Shown here in pieces: positions 1 to 7,697 of a stretch of 64,000 nucleotides of DNA (its first letter is position 1; the number at the start of each line of letters is the position of its first letter). This DNA is from Nitrospira sp. Its GTDB lineage: Bacteria; Nitrospirota; Nitrospiria; Nitrospirales; Nitrospiraceae. The notes beneath the pieces are model-generated. The model was given only the letters and a program-made list of their open reading frames with translations. It was not told where the DNA came from and made no database searches. Position numbers and translations under genes: made by a program. The stretch is taken from positions 2,086,179-2,150,178 of the forward strand of contig CP126121.1 in NCBI GenBank assembly GCA_030123625.1, given 5' to 3'.

Positions 1-294
1 GATACGCGCTAGCATCCAATGTTGAAATTGTTGTGGGTCCGTAGTGTTGATGAGGGGACTGCGGTTGAAACTTACATATACAGGCAATACTCGTTGAGAT
101 TCGAATTCGGCGAGTAGCTCTGATTCAGCTACACGCAGAAGGAAAGACTTACCAACTCCTCGACTGCCAGAAAGGACCACCGGATTTCGAGCCTTGAGAG
201 CGTTGATGATCTCACGATCGCGCTTCGTTTCGACAAAGTACTTTGCCACCTCTTCAGGCTTGATGTCCTCGGTCCGATAGAAGAACTCAGCCAT
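1..294 (-). CDS. P-loop ATPase, partial (C-terminus outside window)
   Basis: The first 98 codons of a minus-strand gene are visible; its 3' part runs off the left edge. A Walker A motif, GSRGVGKS, lies at about residues 43-50, within a context typical of STAND/AAA-type or KAP-like NTPases that carry out signalling or defence roles. The start ATG (294-292) lies inside the last codons of the upstream HEPN-like frame, an 8-nt overlap that implies translational coupling. With no Walker B or sensor region in view, the family cannot be fixed. The pairing with a HEPN-like protein suggests a toxin/ATPase defence module, which is inference. Confidence 0.7.
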   Translation of the reverse strand, partial: MAEFFYRTEDIKPEEVAKYFVETKRDREIINALKARNPVVLSGSRGVGKSFLLRVAESELLAEFESQRVLPVYVSFNRSPLINTTDPQQFQHWMLARI

Positions 295-922
295 TGGTCA
301 CCTCATACGGTGCGCCAAGAAGTGCTCTCACTCCAACCGAATGACCAAGTTGGTCCATAAGCGTATTCTCGAGGCGTGACCGCTTAGCAACATCGAAGTC
401 GCATAGATATCTAGCCGCTAGAGCATAGGAGAGGGTTAGACGAACCACAGATGCTTTCTTTTACCAGGCATCGAATGAAGCGTGGTCGAACTTGAGCTGT
501 TCGGGTATTGAACGATGAGTGTGCGCATTACCATGGACATACTCTGAGCATTCTCGATAGACGGCGGCAGCGGAACGATACTGAACAGCCTCATCCGCTA
601 GCCCTTCGGAAAAGAGATGAATGAACTGCTTCGAGAGGATACCCTTCTCCGCGTCGATCAGCGACAACCAATTGGTATCCCGCTGACCCCTGAGCCATTC
701 TCGCAATTCACGTTCATTGGCTGACCATTGCACAGCTGCAAAACCGAGCTCAAGAGTCAGGCGAAGCGCCGAGAAAGCCGCGCGATAATGCCCCGCCGAT
801 AAAGTCAGAAGTGCGAACTGGTACTCTCTATGAGCTGCCTGGAACACTGGGACTTCAGGTCGCTTATCGAGTTCGACGATCCATAAGCCGAGATCGTCGA
901 TGAATGCATGGCTCTTTGCCAT
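287..922 (-). pseudogene. HEPN-like protein interrupted by an in-frame TAA
   Basis: The open part (922 down to 461) encodes 153 residues ending FDAW, then a TAA stop at 463-461. The same frame continues uninterrupted for another 57 codons to a TGA at 289-287, inside the start of the ATPase gene. That continuation has normal protein composition. The intact protein would be about 211 residues, so the TAA is probably a nonsense change of a TAT/TAC tyrosine codon or a sequencing error. An R-x6-H motif (RECSEYVH, near residues 123-130) in a helical context resembles the catalytic motif of HEPN ribonucleases. It could instead be a 153-residue functional protein with a non-coding gap. The HEPN assignment is by motif only. 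Confidence 0.6.
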
Positions 923-1221
923 TTACTCAGCACGTGAGCCAGCGAATGATTCAGCTAATACAACGCCAGACTCTGCATAAAGCCGCTTATAGTGATCGTT
1001 GCAGACATTGCTCATTGTGTTAGTACTTGCATAAAAGACTTTGTTTGGACACCCTGCCAATAACTCTACTCACAGGAACAATTTGACGAGACAGACCCAT
1101 CTGGCTCGAGATTGTCCTGTTCCTTTAAGTACTTGTCAATGCGGATAGCTATGATTCCGACCGCACAATGGTTTGCCGTAGTGGAGGCGCTCGTGTAAGC
1201 TGGGGCCGAAAGGGGCGTCTC

Positions 1222-1539
1222 ATGACGCAAGCGGCACTCCTGGAGCATGTGACAAAGACGATCGTTGAACGATTTCGCCCGAGGAGGATCATGGTATTCG
1301 GCAGCTATGCCCGCGGCGAAGCCGGCCCAGACAGCGATCTGGATTTGTTCATCGAAATGGACACACCCCATCGTCCGCCGGATCGCGCGATCGCAATCAG
1401 CGAAGTGTTTGGACTCCGTCCATGGCCGATGGATATCGTCGTGTACACGCCCGAAGAGGTCCGCCGGTTGCGAAATATCAACGGCACACTCCTATCCGTT
1501 ATCGAGAAGGAGGGCAAAGTGCTGTATGAGCAGCGCTGA
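1222..1539 (+). CDS. mntA: MntA-like nucleotidyltransferase antitoxin
   Basis: A 105-residue protein of the minimal nucleotidyltransferase (MNT) family. The motif GSYARGEAGPDSDLDLFIE near residues 28-46 is the G-S-x(n)-D-x-D signature whose two aspartates bind metal; a third acidic position lies in the PMDIVV segment. Members paired with HEPN toxins act as antitoxins by adenylylating the toxin. I chose the ATG at 1222 because the frame upstream has no family similarity. The gene overlaps the next gene by 14 nt, the normal arrangement for MntA/HepT operons. Antitoxin function is inferred from the family and the neighbour. Confidence 0.85.
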   Translation: MTQAALLEHVTKTIVERFRPRRIMVFGSYARGEAGPDSDLDLFIEMDTPHRPPDRAIAISEVFGLRPWPMDIVVYTPEEVRRLRNINGTLLSVIEKEGKVLYEQR

Positions 1540-1924
1540 GTCCAACTTCTCCGCATGGTTACGCAAGGCAGATCACGACCTCCTCAACATCGAGAATAAT
1601 CTCGCGGCGAAGGGCATTCCTTGGGATACGGTGTGTTTTCACGCTCAGCAAGTGGCGGAGAAAATGCTCAAGGCCTTTCTCGTCTATCATGGGCGCGACC
1701 TCTTAAAAACCCATGACCTCGTCGCGTTGCTCGCCCAATGTGTAACTATCGAGCACACACTCTCTGATCTCGAAGCCGATTGCCGCAAGCTGACTTCATA
1801 TGGCGTTGCGGCGCGCTATCCCGATGATCTCTTCGAACCGGGCGAAGCCGATGCACGTGAACTGGTGTCTGCAGCGCGTCGGCTTCGAGCGCGGATTCTC
1901 ACCTTGTTACCAAAAATCGGATAA
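1526..1924 (+). CDS. hepT: HepT-like HEPN toxin
   Basis: A 132-residue, mostly helical HEPN-domain protein. The segment FHAQQVAEKMLKAFLVYHG followed by R-D-L-L-K-T-H gives the family R-x(4-6)-H ribonuclease motif near residues 57-63. The start ATG at 1526 lies inside the end of the nucleotidyltransferase gene, so the two are translationally coupled. HepT proteins are RNases or RNA-binding toxins neutralised by MntA-mediated modification. Length and organisation match intact pairs, so this system looks functional. Located in an accessory stretch with another HEPN-like gene. Confidence 0.85.
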   Translation: MSSAESNFSAWLRKADHDLLNIENNLAAKGIPWDTVCFHAQQVAEKMLKAFLVYHGRDLLKTHDLVALLAQCVTIEHTLSDLEADCRKLTSYGVAARYPDDLFEPGEADARELVSAARRLRARILTLLPKIG

Positions 1925-1956
1925 GTATACACGGAACGCCGCGCAATATATTGAAA

Positions 1957-2655
1957 ATGCCTCGGATATCAATCCGTAACTCGACACGGCGTACGATCGC
2001 CAATGTATTTGACTGTCTCGATTATAAGCGCTTAGAGTCCGTGTACTGCTACGAGGGCGGCGATGAGTTCTGGCGCAGCAAGCGAGCTCCATGCCGACGA
2101 CTGGGAACGAAGGTGGCCGAAGCTCTCGTGCGAAAGTTGCCGCATGATGGTCGAAGTCTCTATGTTGGTGCCGGAGTGACTGAACTTCCGGCATTGCTCT
2201 GTGAAGCGATCGACCGTCAACGCCAGGTTGAGCCGTATAATCTCCGTCGGTCTGAGGTGGCAGTACTTAATCATGCTTGTCGTGGCCTGCCAGTCCATTT
2301 TCACCCACAAGATGCCTCCTCGGCACAAGGTCAATTCGATCATATCTGGATAGTGAGCGTCTTGAACGATCCGGAACGGTTTCCACACCTTTCTCCGCTG
2401 TCTTATGGCCGCGCTGATCCCATTACGTTTGATCCAGGACGATTTCAGAAGGAACGACGGATCATCCAATCCATCGTGGATCGCTGCATGCCAAAGTTAG
2501 GACTACCTGGCCTTGTGACGACTTCGACCGAGGAAGTCATCTGGATTGCAGACTGGTGTCACCGCCGCAAGATTCCGTATCGTGTAGAGCGGAAACAGTA
2601 CCCCACGGCGCTCGTCGGCGATCCGATTTGCTTCATCAAGGTTGGTAAGGGATGA
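1957..2655 (+). CDS. Uncharacterised protein, methyltransferase-like glycine motif
   Basis: A 232-residue protein that I do not recognise. The segment LYVGAGVTELPALL (about residues 67-80) resembles motif I of Rossmann-fold S-adenosylmethionine-dependent enzymes, and FDHIWIVSVLND (about residues 128-139) could be the strand-4 region, so a class I methyltransferase-like fold is possible. The motif is degenerate and no catalytic motif is visible. An in-frame TTG lies two codons upstream (1951); I prefer the ATG at 1957. It is followed convergently by the carbonic-anhydrase-like gene 26 bp away. Confidence 0.6.
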   Translation: MPRISIRNSTRRTIANVFDCLDYKRLESVYCYEGGDEFWRSKRAPCRRLGTKVAEALVRKLPHDGRSLYVGAGVTELPALLCEAIDRQRQVEPYNLRRSEVAVLNHACRGLPVHFHPQDASSAQGQFDHIWIVSVLNDPERFPHLSPLSYGRADPITFDPGRFQKERRIIQSIVDRCMPKLGLPGLVTTSTEEVIWIADWCHRRKIPYRVERKQYPTALVGDPICFIKVGKG

Positions 2656-2681
2656 GCTGTGATGGGTAAAGGCGATCATTC

Positions 2682-3218
2682 TCAAAGTTCAAAACCGGTT
2701 TTCTTTGTTGAATCGTCCATGTACTGCCTCGCGTACTTCACATAATTCTCCGCCGATTCTTTAAGCCAGGCCAACTCTTTGTCCGTGACCGGTCGCTTAA
2801 CCTTTGCCGGTGAGCCGAGGATCAAACTCTTCGGGGGAACGATCGTGCCCTCCACAATAAGTGCTCCGGCTCCTACCACGGAGTCTTCCCCGATTACCGC
2901 GCCGTCCATGATGATGGCACCCATGCCCACCAGCACGCGATCCTGAATCGTACAGCCGTGCAACACCACATGATGCCCGATTGTGACGTCATTGCCAATG
3001 ATGAGTGGATGGGTATCGTGAGTCACATGGAGCATGCAAAGGTCCTGGACATTCGTCCGTTCTCCGAGCCGGATGTAGTTCACATCGCCTCGGATCACGG
3101 CGTTGAACCAAACGCTGCAATGTTCTCCCATGACGACATCGCCGATCACGACGGCGGTCTCTTCGATAAAGCATGACTTGTGAACCGTCGGCTTAATGCC
3201 CTGAAAGGTTCGAATCAT
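2682..3218 (-). CDS. Gamma-carbonic anhydrase-like protein (left-handed beta-helix)
   Basis: A 178-residue protein with the hexapeptide-repeat pattern of the gamma-carbonic anhydrase/YrdA/PaaY group. The zinc-binding histidines lie in HVTHDTHPLIIGNDVTIGHH, with further HxxxHG spacing just after, as in Cam-like enzymes. The C-terminal helix follows the sequence LGSPAKVKRPVT, typical of the family. The start at 3218 gives MIRTFQGIKP, the usual N-terminus; longer upstream extensions lack similarity. It is divergent from rimO with an 81-bp gap. True carbonic anhydrase activity cannot be told from the sequence because many homologues are inactive or act on acyl substrates. Confidence 0.85.
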   Translation of the reverse strand: MIRTFQGIKPTVHKSCFIEETAVVIGDVVMGEHCSVWFNAVIRGDVNYIRLGERTNVQDLCMLHVTHDTHPLIIGNDVTIGHHVVLHGCTIQDRVLVGMGAIIMDGAVIGEDSVVGAGALIVEGTIVPPKSLILGSPAKVKRPVTDKELAWLKESAENYVKYARQYMDDSTKKTGFEL

Positions 3219-3262
3219 GCGGGCACTGTAGGCGAAGTGCGCCGGCTCCCGCAAGGGTCTAA

Positions 3263-3292
3263 TTGACAGACTTTTTGACCCTCCCGTAGACT
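3263..3292 (+). promoter_or_regulatory. Probable sigma-70 promoter of rimO, leaderless
   Basis: A perfect TTGACA (3263-3268) is followed after 18 bp by TAGACT (3287-3292). The rimO ATG begins only 7 nt after the -10-like hexamer, at the expected transcription start, and there is no Shine-Dalgarno sequence. This suggests a leaderless mRNA. Confidence 0.5.
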
Positions 3293-3299
3293 GCTTCCT

Positions 3300-4781
3300 A
3301 TGTCTCAGCCATTGATTATCCCAAGACGTACGAAACCAACGGCCCAAAGGGACAGGCATCGATCCTTGATCGGAGCCAGTCCCCAAAAGACGACGATCGG
3401 GTTTGTGAATCTTGGCTGCTCCAAAAATCAGGTCGATTCGGAAATCATGCTCGGGTCTCTCGTGACCGAGGGGTTTCAACTGACCGGTGACCCGAAACAA
3501 GCCGACGTGGTCATCGTCAATACCTGCGGCTTCATCGAAGAGGCCAAAGAAGAATCGATCAACACCATTCTCGAACATGGGCATCTGAAGAAGACAGGAA
3601 CCTGCCGTATCTTGATTGCGGCCGGTTGTTTAGCTCAGCGGTATCAAGGAGACTTACTGAAAGAGTTACCGGAGTTGGATGCCGTGGTCGGTACCGGGGA
3701 GTTCGGCAAGATCGCAGAGATTTGCAGAAACTTGTTGGCTCCTACAAAACGGCATCGACGTCTCTGGATCAGTCAACCGCCCTATCTCTACGACGAGCTC
3801 GCCCCTCGTCTCAGGCTCGGCAAGCAGCATAGCGCCTATGTGAAAATTGCGGAGGGGTGTAACCGCAACTGCACCTTTTGCGCTATTCCGCTGATGCGCG
3901 GGAAACAGCGCAGCAGGCCGGTGGAATCCATTGTTGCTGAGGCGCACCAGCTCGCCGCTGAAGGTGTCAAAGAGATCAATCTGATCTCGCAAGACACCAT
4001 CAACTACGGTGTAGATCTCGGTCTACGCCAGGGCTTGGTCCGTTTGCTTCGCGAGTTGGTTAGAGTTGAAGGCCTCCGATGGATCCGGCCGTTTTATCTC
4101 TACCCTCAGCAAATCACGGATGACCTGCTCGACCTCTACGCCGGGGAAGAGAAAATCACCAAGTACATCGACATGCCGCTTCAGCACATCAATGACCGGA
4201 TGCTCAAACGCATGCATCGTCTGGGTGACCGCACCGCTATCGAAACGCTGGTTGATCGTATCCGTACCCGTATTCCCGCGGTGACTTTCCGAACCGCCTT
4301 CATCGTCGGTTTCCCGGGAGAAACAGACGCCGCCTTCACCGAGTTGCGCGACTACGTGGAGCAGGCTGAGTTCGATCGTGTCGCGGTGTTTCTCTACTCC
4401 GATGAAGAAGGAACCTCGGCCGCCGACTTGGACGCCAAGGTTGATCGGGGAGTCATGGATGAACGGCGCAATGCCATCCTCTCAGTTCAGGAATCAATTA
4501 TGGCCGCTAAAGGAAGGGCCAAAATCGGCTCCATCCTCGATGTGCTCATCGATGAGCGATCCGCAGAAACGGAGGGTGTCCTGGAAGGACGCCATGAAGG
4601 ACTCGCCCCTGAAATCGACGGCGTCGTCTATGTCGACGAAGACTCGACCTCAAGCACCCACGTACATCATCCCCGCCCCGAAATGCCTTTTATCAAGCCA
4701 GGCGATTTCTGCACCATCGAAATCACCGATGCAGCAGGCTATGATCTCGTTGGACGCATCGTCGGGAAATCCGTGTCTTGA
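3300..4781 (+). CDS. rimO: Ribosomal protein uS12 methylthiotransferase RimO
   Basis: A 493-residue radical SAM methylthiotransferase that adds a methylthio group to an aspartate of ribosomal protein S12. The N-terminal UPF0004 domain starts FVNLGCSKNQVDSE and supplies cysteines for one 4Fe-4S cluster. The radical SAM motif CNRNCTFC gives C187, C191 and C194. A TRAM domain closes the protein. MPLQHINDRMLKRMHR is typical of RimO rather than MiaB. The first 30 residues are a short basic extension absent from many homologues. It appears to be transcribed from a leaderless promoter. Confidence 0.95.
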   Translation: MSQPLIIPRRTKPTAQRDRHRSLIGASPQKTTIGFVNLGCSKNQVDSEIMLGSLVTEGFQLTGDPKQADVVIVNTCGFIEEAKEESINTILEHGHLKKTGTCRILIAAGCLAQRYQGDLLKELPELDAVVGTGEFGKIAEICRNLLAPTKRHRRLWISQPPYLYDELAPRLRLGKQHSAYVKIAEGCNRNCTFCAIPLMRGKQRSRPVESIVAEAHQLAAEGVKEINLISQDTINYGVDLGLRQGLVRLLRELVRVEGLRWIRPFYLYPQQITDDLLDLYAGEEKITKYIDMPLQHINDRMLKRMHRLGDRTAIETLVDRIRTRIPAVTFRTAFIVGFPGETDAAFTELRDYVEQAEFDRVAVFLYSDEEGTSAADLDAKVDRGVMDERRNAILSVQESIMAAKGRAKIGSILDVLIDERSAETEGVLEGRHEGLAPEIDGVVYVDEDSTSSTHVHHPRPEMPFIKPGDFCTIEITDAAGYDLVGRIVGKSVS

Positions 4782-4917
4782 GTGTTCTATTATTCCAATC
4801 CACTCCACTGAAACGGTGGGACACCGGGATACGGTGGAGGATCTCGTGCGCAAAGGGCGGGACCTAGAAGTTGTACTGGCACGTGCCGTGCGGCGGCATA
4901 TCGAACGGCGTGTGTTA

Positions 4918-5732
4918 GGGCCTGTTAACACTAACGCAAGCCTTCGACGATCAATGCGAAATGAATGAACGCGACGAACATGACATCGAGTTTTTCAAAC
5001 CGCGAGAAGATGCGCCGAAATCCCTTGAGCCGGCGGAACAGCCGTTCAATCTCATTGCGTCGTTTATACATGGCTCGGTCATATTCCCATGGCGCGAGCC
5101 GATTGTGCTTGGGCGGCACCACTGGCACATAGCCTAACTCCAAGGCCAGGTGCCGCGTCGCATTGCCTTCATACGCCCGATCCATCAATAGGGGGATCGG
5201 GCGCGGCATTCTCCCGACGCGTTGTAACAGCTTTCGTCCCTCCGGTGCATCGTGGGCCTGGCCCGGGGACAGGGCAAAGGTTATGGCCGTTCGAGCATCC
5301 GCGGCAACCAGATGAATCTTGGTCGTCCATCCGCCACGGGACCGGCCAATGGCTTGCGGGCCGTTTTTTTTAATGCCCCCGTCCCATCCGGATGGACCTT
5401 GACGATGGTACTGTCTAAAGCCACGGCTTCGATCTTCACGCGGATGATCTGAGTATGTTGCAACTGTGCAAAGACGCGATCCAGCACCCCGCTCTTCGAC
5501 CACCGATTCATGCGAGTATAAATGGTGTGCCAGTTGCCGAACCGCTTGGGCAGCGCGCGCCATTTGCACCCCTGCTCGGCGACGTACAAGATGGCGTTCA
5601 GAACGTGTCGATTGTCGAGCGTCACGTTGCCGCGTGGCGTCGGCAAACACGGCGCGATGTGGCGATACTGGGCGTCGGTGATTTCCATGTGCGCAGTATC
5701 GCATAAACAGGGTCATTAGTGTTAACAGGCCC
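4918..5732 (-). mobile_element. IS5-family insertion sequence (IS427-like), 815 bp
   Basis: Bounded by perfect 17-bp inverted repeats, GGGCCTGTTAACACTAA at 4918-4934 and its complement at 5716-5732, flanked by a 2-bp TA target duplication (4916-4917 and 5733-5734). It carries a two-frame transposase on the minus strand. The size, TA target and frameshifted DDE transposase fit the IS427 subgroup of IS5. The perfect ends and intact frames suggest a recent, possibly active insertion. Confidence 0.9.
4931..5688 (-). CDS. IS5-family transposase, two frames joined by -1 frameshift
   Basis: The first frame (5688-5281) starts MEITDAQYRHIAPCLP and contains the N-terminal DUF4096-type domain and the first catalytic Asp (ALDSTIVKVH). 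The second frame, ending at 4931, supplies the second Asp (LLMDRAYEG) and the Glu (RRNEIERLFRRLK), completing the DDE triad. The frames overlap at a run of eight A on the coding strand (plus-strand T8 at about 5364-5371), reading LKK in one frame and IKK in the other. This matches programmed -1 slippage known in IS427-group elements. The stop codon lies inside the left inverted repeat. The fused protein is about 250 residues, normal for the family. Confidence 0.88.
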
Positions 5733-5826
5733 TAGTCTACGGAAGAAAAACGGCGGTGTTCGACTAGCGGCGGTCGAATAGGGAGCAGGTCATCCGACTC
5801 TGCTCCCATTTTTCTCCTTGCAAGGG

Positions 5827-7311
5827 TTACACTTTCGCCGATAGGAACAGCGAATTGCCACGCCGAGTGACAAGAATCAATACATTGCCGCCCTTTTTCA
5901 CATCCGAGGAGACCTTCTCAAAATCCTTCACGGACTTGATCGGTTGCCGGTTGATCTCTCGAATGACATCGCCCGGCATGAGTCCGGCCTTCTCAGCTCC
6001 GCTGTCCGGAGCAACCCTTGTCACCACTACCCCTCGTTTGCCATTGAGACCGAGTTCTTTGGCGGTCTCCTGATCCAAATCCTTGATGGCGAAACCGGAC
6101 AAGGCAACGTCCGCTTCAGCCTTTTCCATCTTGGCGACTTTGGTTTCATCCGGCTGCTCGCCAATCCTGACCGTCATCTCACGTTCCTGACCGTCGCGAA
6201 TCACTTTCAGCAACACTTTAGTGCCGACCGAGGTCTTAGTCACCAGCCGCTGCAAGGCGACCCCATCTTCCACCGGGATGCCGTCATACTGGATGATCAC
6301 GTCTCCCTGCTTCAGTCCGGCTTGCTCAGCCGGGCTGTCTTCTTTGACGTCGCTGATGAGAGCGCCCTTCGAATCCTTGATGTTGAAGGACTTCGCCAGA
6401 TCCTGATTCAGGTCCTGAATGCCGATGCCGAGAAAGCCACGGACAACCTTGCCGCTCTTGACGAGACTCTCATAGATGGGCTTGGCCATCGTCGTGGATA
6501 CAGCAAAACCAACGCCTTGATATCCGCCGGTCTGAGAGAAGATCGCGGTGTTGATACCGACGAGCTCTCCTTTGGTATTCACCAGTGCGCCGCCTGAGTT
6601 GCCCGGGTTAATGGCGGCATCTGTTTGAATGAAATCCTCATATTGTGTGATTCCCATATGGCCCCGCCCAACCGCACTCACAATTCCGAGGGTCACCGTG
6701 GAATTCAATCCGAACGGATTGCCGACGGCCAACACATACTCACCGACTTGCAGTTTTGATGCATCACCCCACAATACGGCAGGAAGATCCTGTGCGTCGA
6801 TCTTTACAACTGCGAGATCGCTTTTCGGGTCTGCCCCGACAATCTTCCCTTTAAATTCACGCTTGTCCGGAAGCGTGACATTGACCTCACGTGCCTTGGC
6901 AATCACATGATTGTTGGTCAAGATATAGCCATCCGAAGAAATGATGACGCCCGACCCTTGTCCTCTCCGAGGCCCTCGATGTTCAAAAGGGTCGGATGGT
7001 CCTCGCCCCTGAGGCCCAAAAGGTTTTCGGAAAAATTCTTCCATTCGGTCTCGTAACTCGTCCGGAACAGAGAATCCGTCCGAAACCTTCTCCGTCATGA
7101 CCGTCGTGATGTTGACGACCGCTGGAGTAACCTGCTTCGCAACCTCAGTAAAGCCGTTCGCCGGCGGAGCGACGGCAACAGGCATAGGCGTCGGTGACGG
7201 ATCATTGGAAGCATAGGACGTAGTGAGTGAGTGGTCGCCCCAGATGAGGGCACCGCTCACCAGACCGATTCCAATCACGGAACCGATGGTACGATACGGA
7301 TACGATAACAT
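5827..7311 (-). CDS. degP: DegP/HtrA-family periplasmic serine protease
   Basis: A 494-residue Do-type protease/chaperone for envelope protein quality control. An N-terminal hydrophobic segment (about residues 8-25) is a signal peptide or anchor. The trypsin-like domain has the triad H135 (NNHV), D165 (KSDLAVVKID) and S239 (GNSGGA). Two PDZ domains follow, at about residues 300-390 and 415-490. The ATG at 7311 is chosen because GGAGG lies 5 nt upstream; an in-frame ATG 12 nt earlier lacks this. The element downstream is an IS5-family insertion, so its own terminator region is altered. Confidence 0.95.
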   Translation of the reverse strand: MLSYPYRTIGSVIGIGLVSGALIWGDHSLTTSYASNDPSPTPMPVAVAPPANGFTEVAKQVTPAVVNITTVMTEKVSDGFSVPDELRDRMEEFFRKPFGPQGRGPSDPFEHRGPRRGQGSGVIISSDGYILTNNHVIAKAREVNVTLPDKREFKGKIVGADPKSDLAVVKIDAQDLPAVLWGDASKLQVGEYVLAVGNPFGLNSTVTLGIVSAVGRGHMGITQYEDFIQTDAAINPGNSGGALVNTKGELVGINTAIFSQTGGYQGVGFAVSTTMAKPIYESLVKSGKVVRGFLGIGIQDLNQDLAKSFNIKDSKGALISDVKEDSPAEQAGLKQGDVIIQYDGIPVEDGVALQRLVTKTSVGTKVLLKVIRDGQEREMTVRIGEQPDETKVAKMEKAEADVALSGFAIKDLDQETAKELGLNGKRGVVVTRVAPDSGAEKAGLMPGDVIREINRQPIKSVKDFEKVSSDVKKGGNVLILVTRRGNSLFLSAKV

Positions 7312-7471
7312 GACTTCCTCCATGTGAAGATGTGGATGAAATAATCGACGGAGAACGAGTTCATGACTGCAAGGGTGTTTGCCGGTTTCGAGTACAAAAG
7401 CTAACAACCGGTAATGAGAGGGAGATTAATCGGGGATTAAACTTCGCTAACAGGGTTGTTGACGAACTATT

Positions 7472-7697
7472 GCAGGCTGTTCCAAAAGGCCGTCCGGCAA
7501 GGCCGCAGCGAGGTCCGCGACGCGAAGAATAGTGAGCGTCACGTCTGCGGACGGGCGCGAGCCGGTGAGCGCCCAGTGTCTTAGAGGGCGAGGCGTATCT
7601 TTCTCACCCGACCCACCCCGAGCTGCTCTTAGCAGCTCTTGCCCGGTGGTACGTTGAGTCTCTGAGCGATGCGAGAACACCGCTGGCGGCCTTTTTC
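7472..7697. repeat. MITE-like repeat element, copy 1 (completed at 9069-9078)
   Basis: The left terminal repeat GCAGGCTGTTCCAAAAGGCC (7472-7491) is mirrored at the other end by GGCCTTTTTC (7688-7697) joined to AACAGCCTGC (9069-9078) once the IS is removed. The rebuilt element is about 236 bp, with no coding capacity and a conserved core at about 7501-7561. That core recurs in inverse orientation at about 31411-31471. The right end abuts the stop codon of the sensor kinase gene. Confidence 0.75.

Larger units (their letters stand above)
4816..5767 (+). pseudogene. Small reading frame disrupted by IS5-family insertion
   Basis: A GTG-initiated frame (4816-4917) encodes a charged, helical peptide containing VEDLVRKGRDLEVVLARAVR, then meets the IS exactly after the codon TTA. 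Removing the IS and one copy of the TA target repeat joins it in frame to 5735-5767 (VYGRKTAVFD then TAG), giving about 45 residues. No homologue is recognised and a chance frame cannot be excluded, but the in-frame rejoining and protein-like composition favour a disrupted small gene. Confidence 0.35.
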
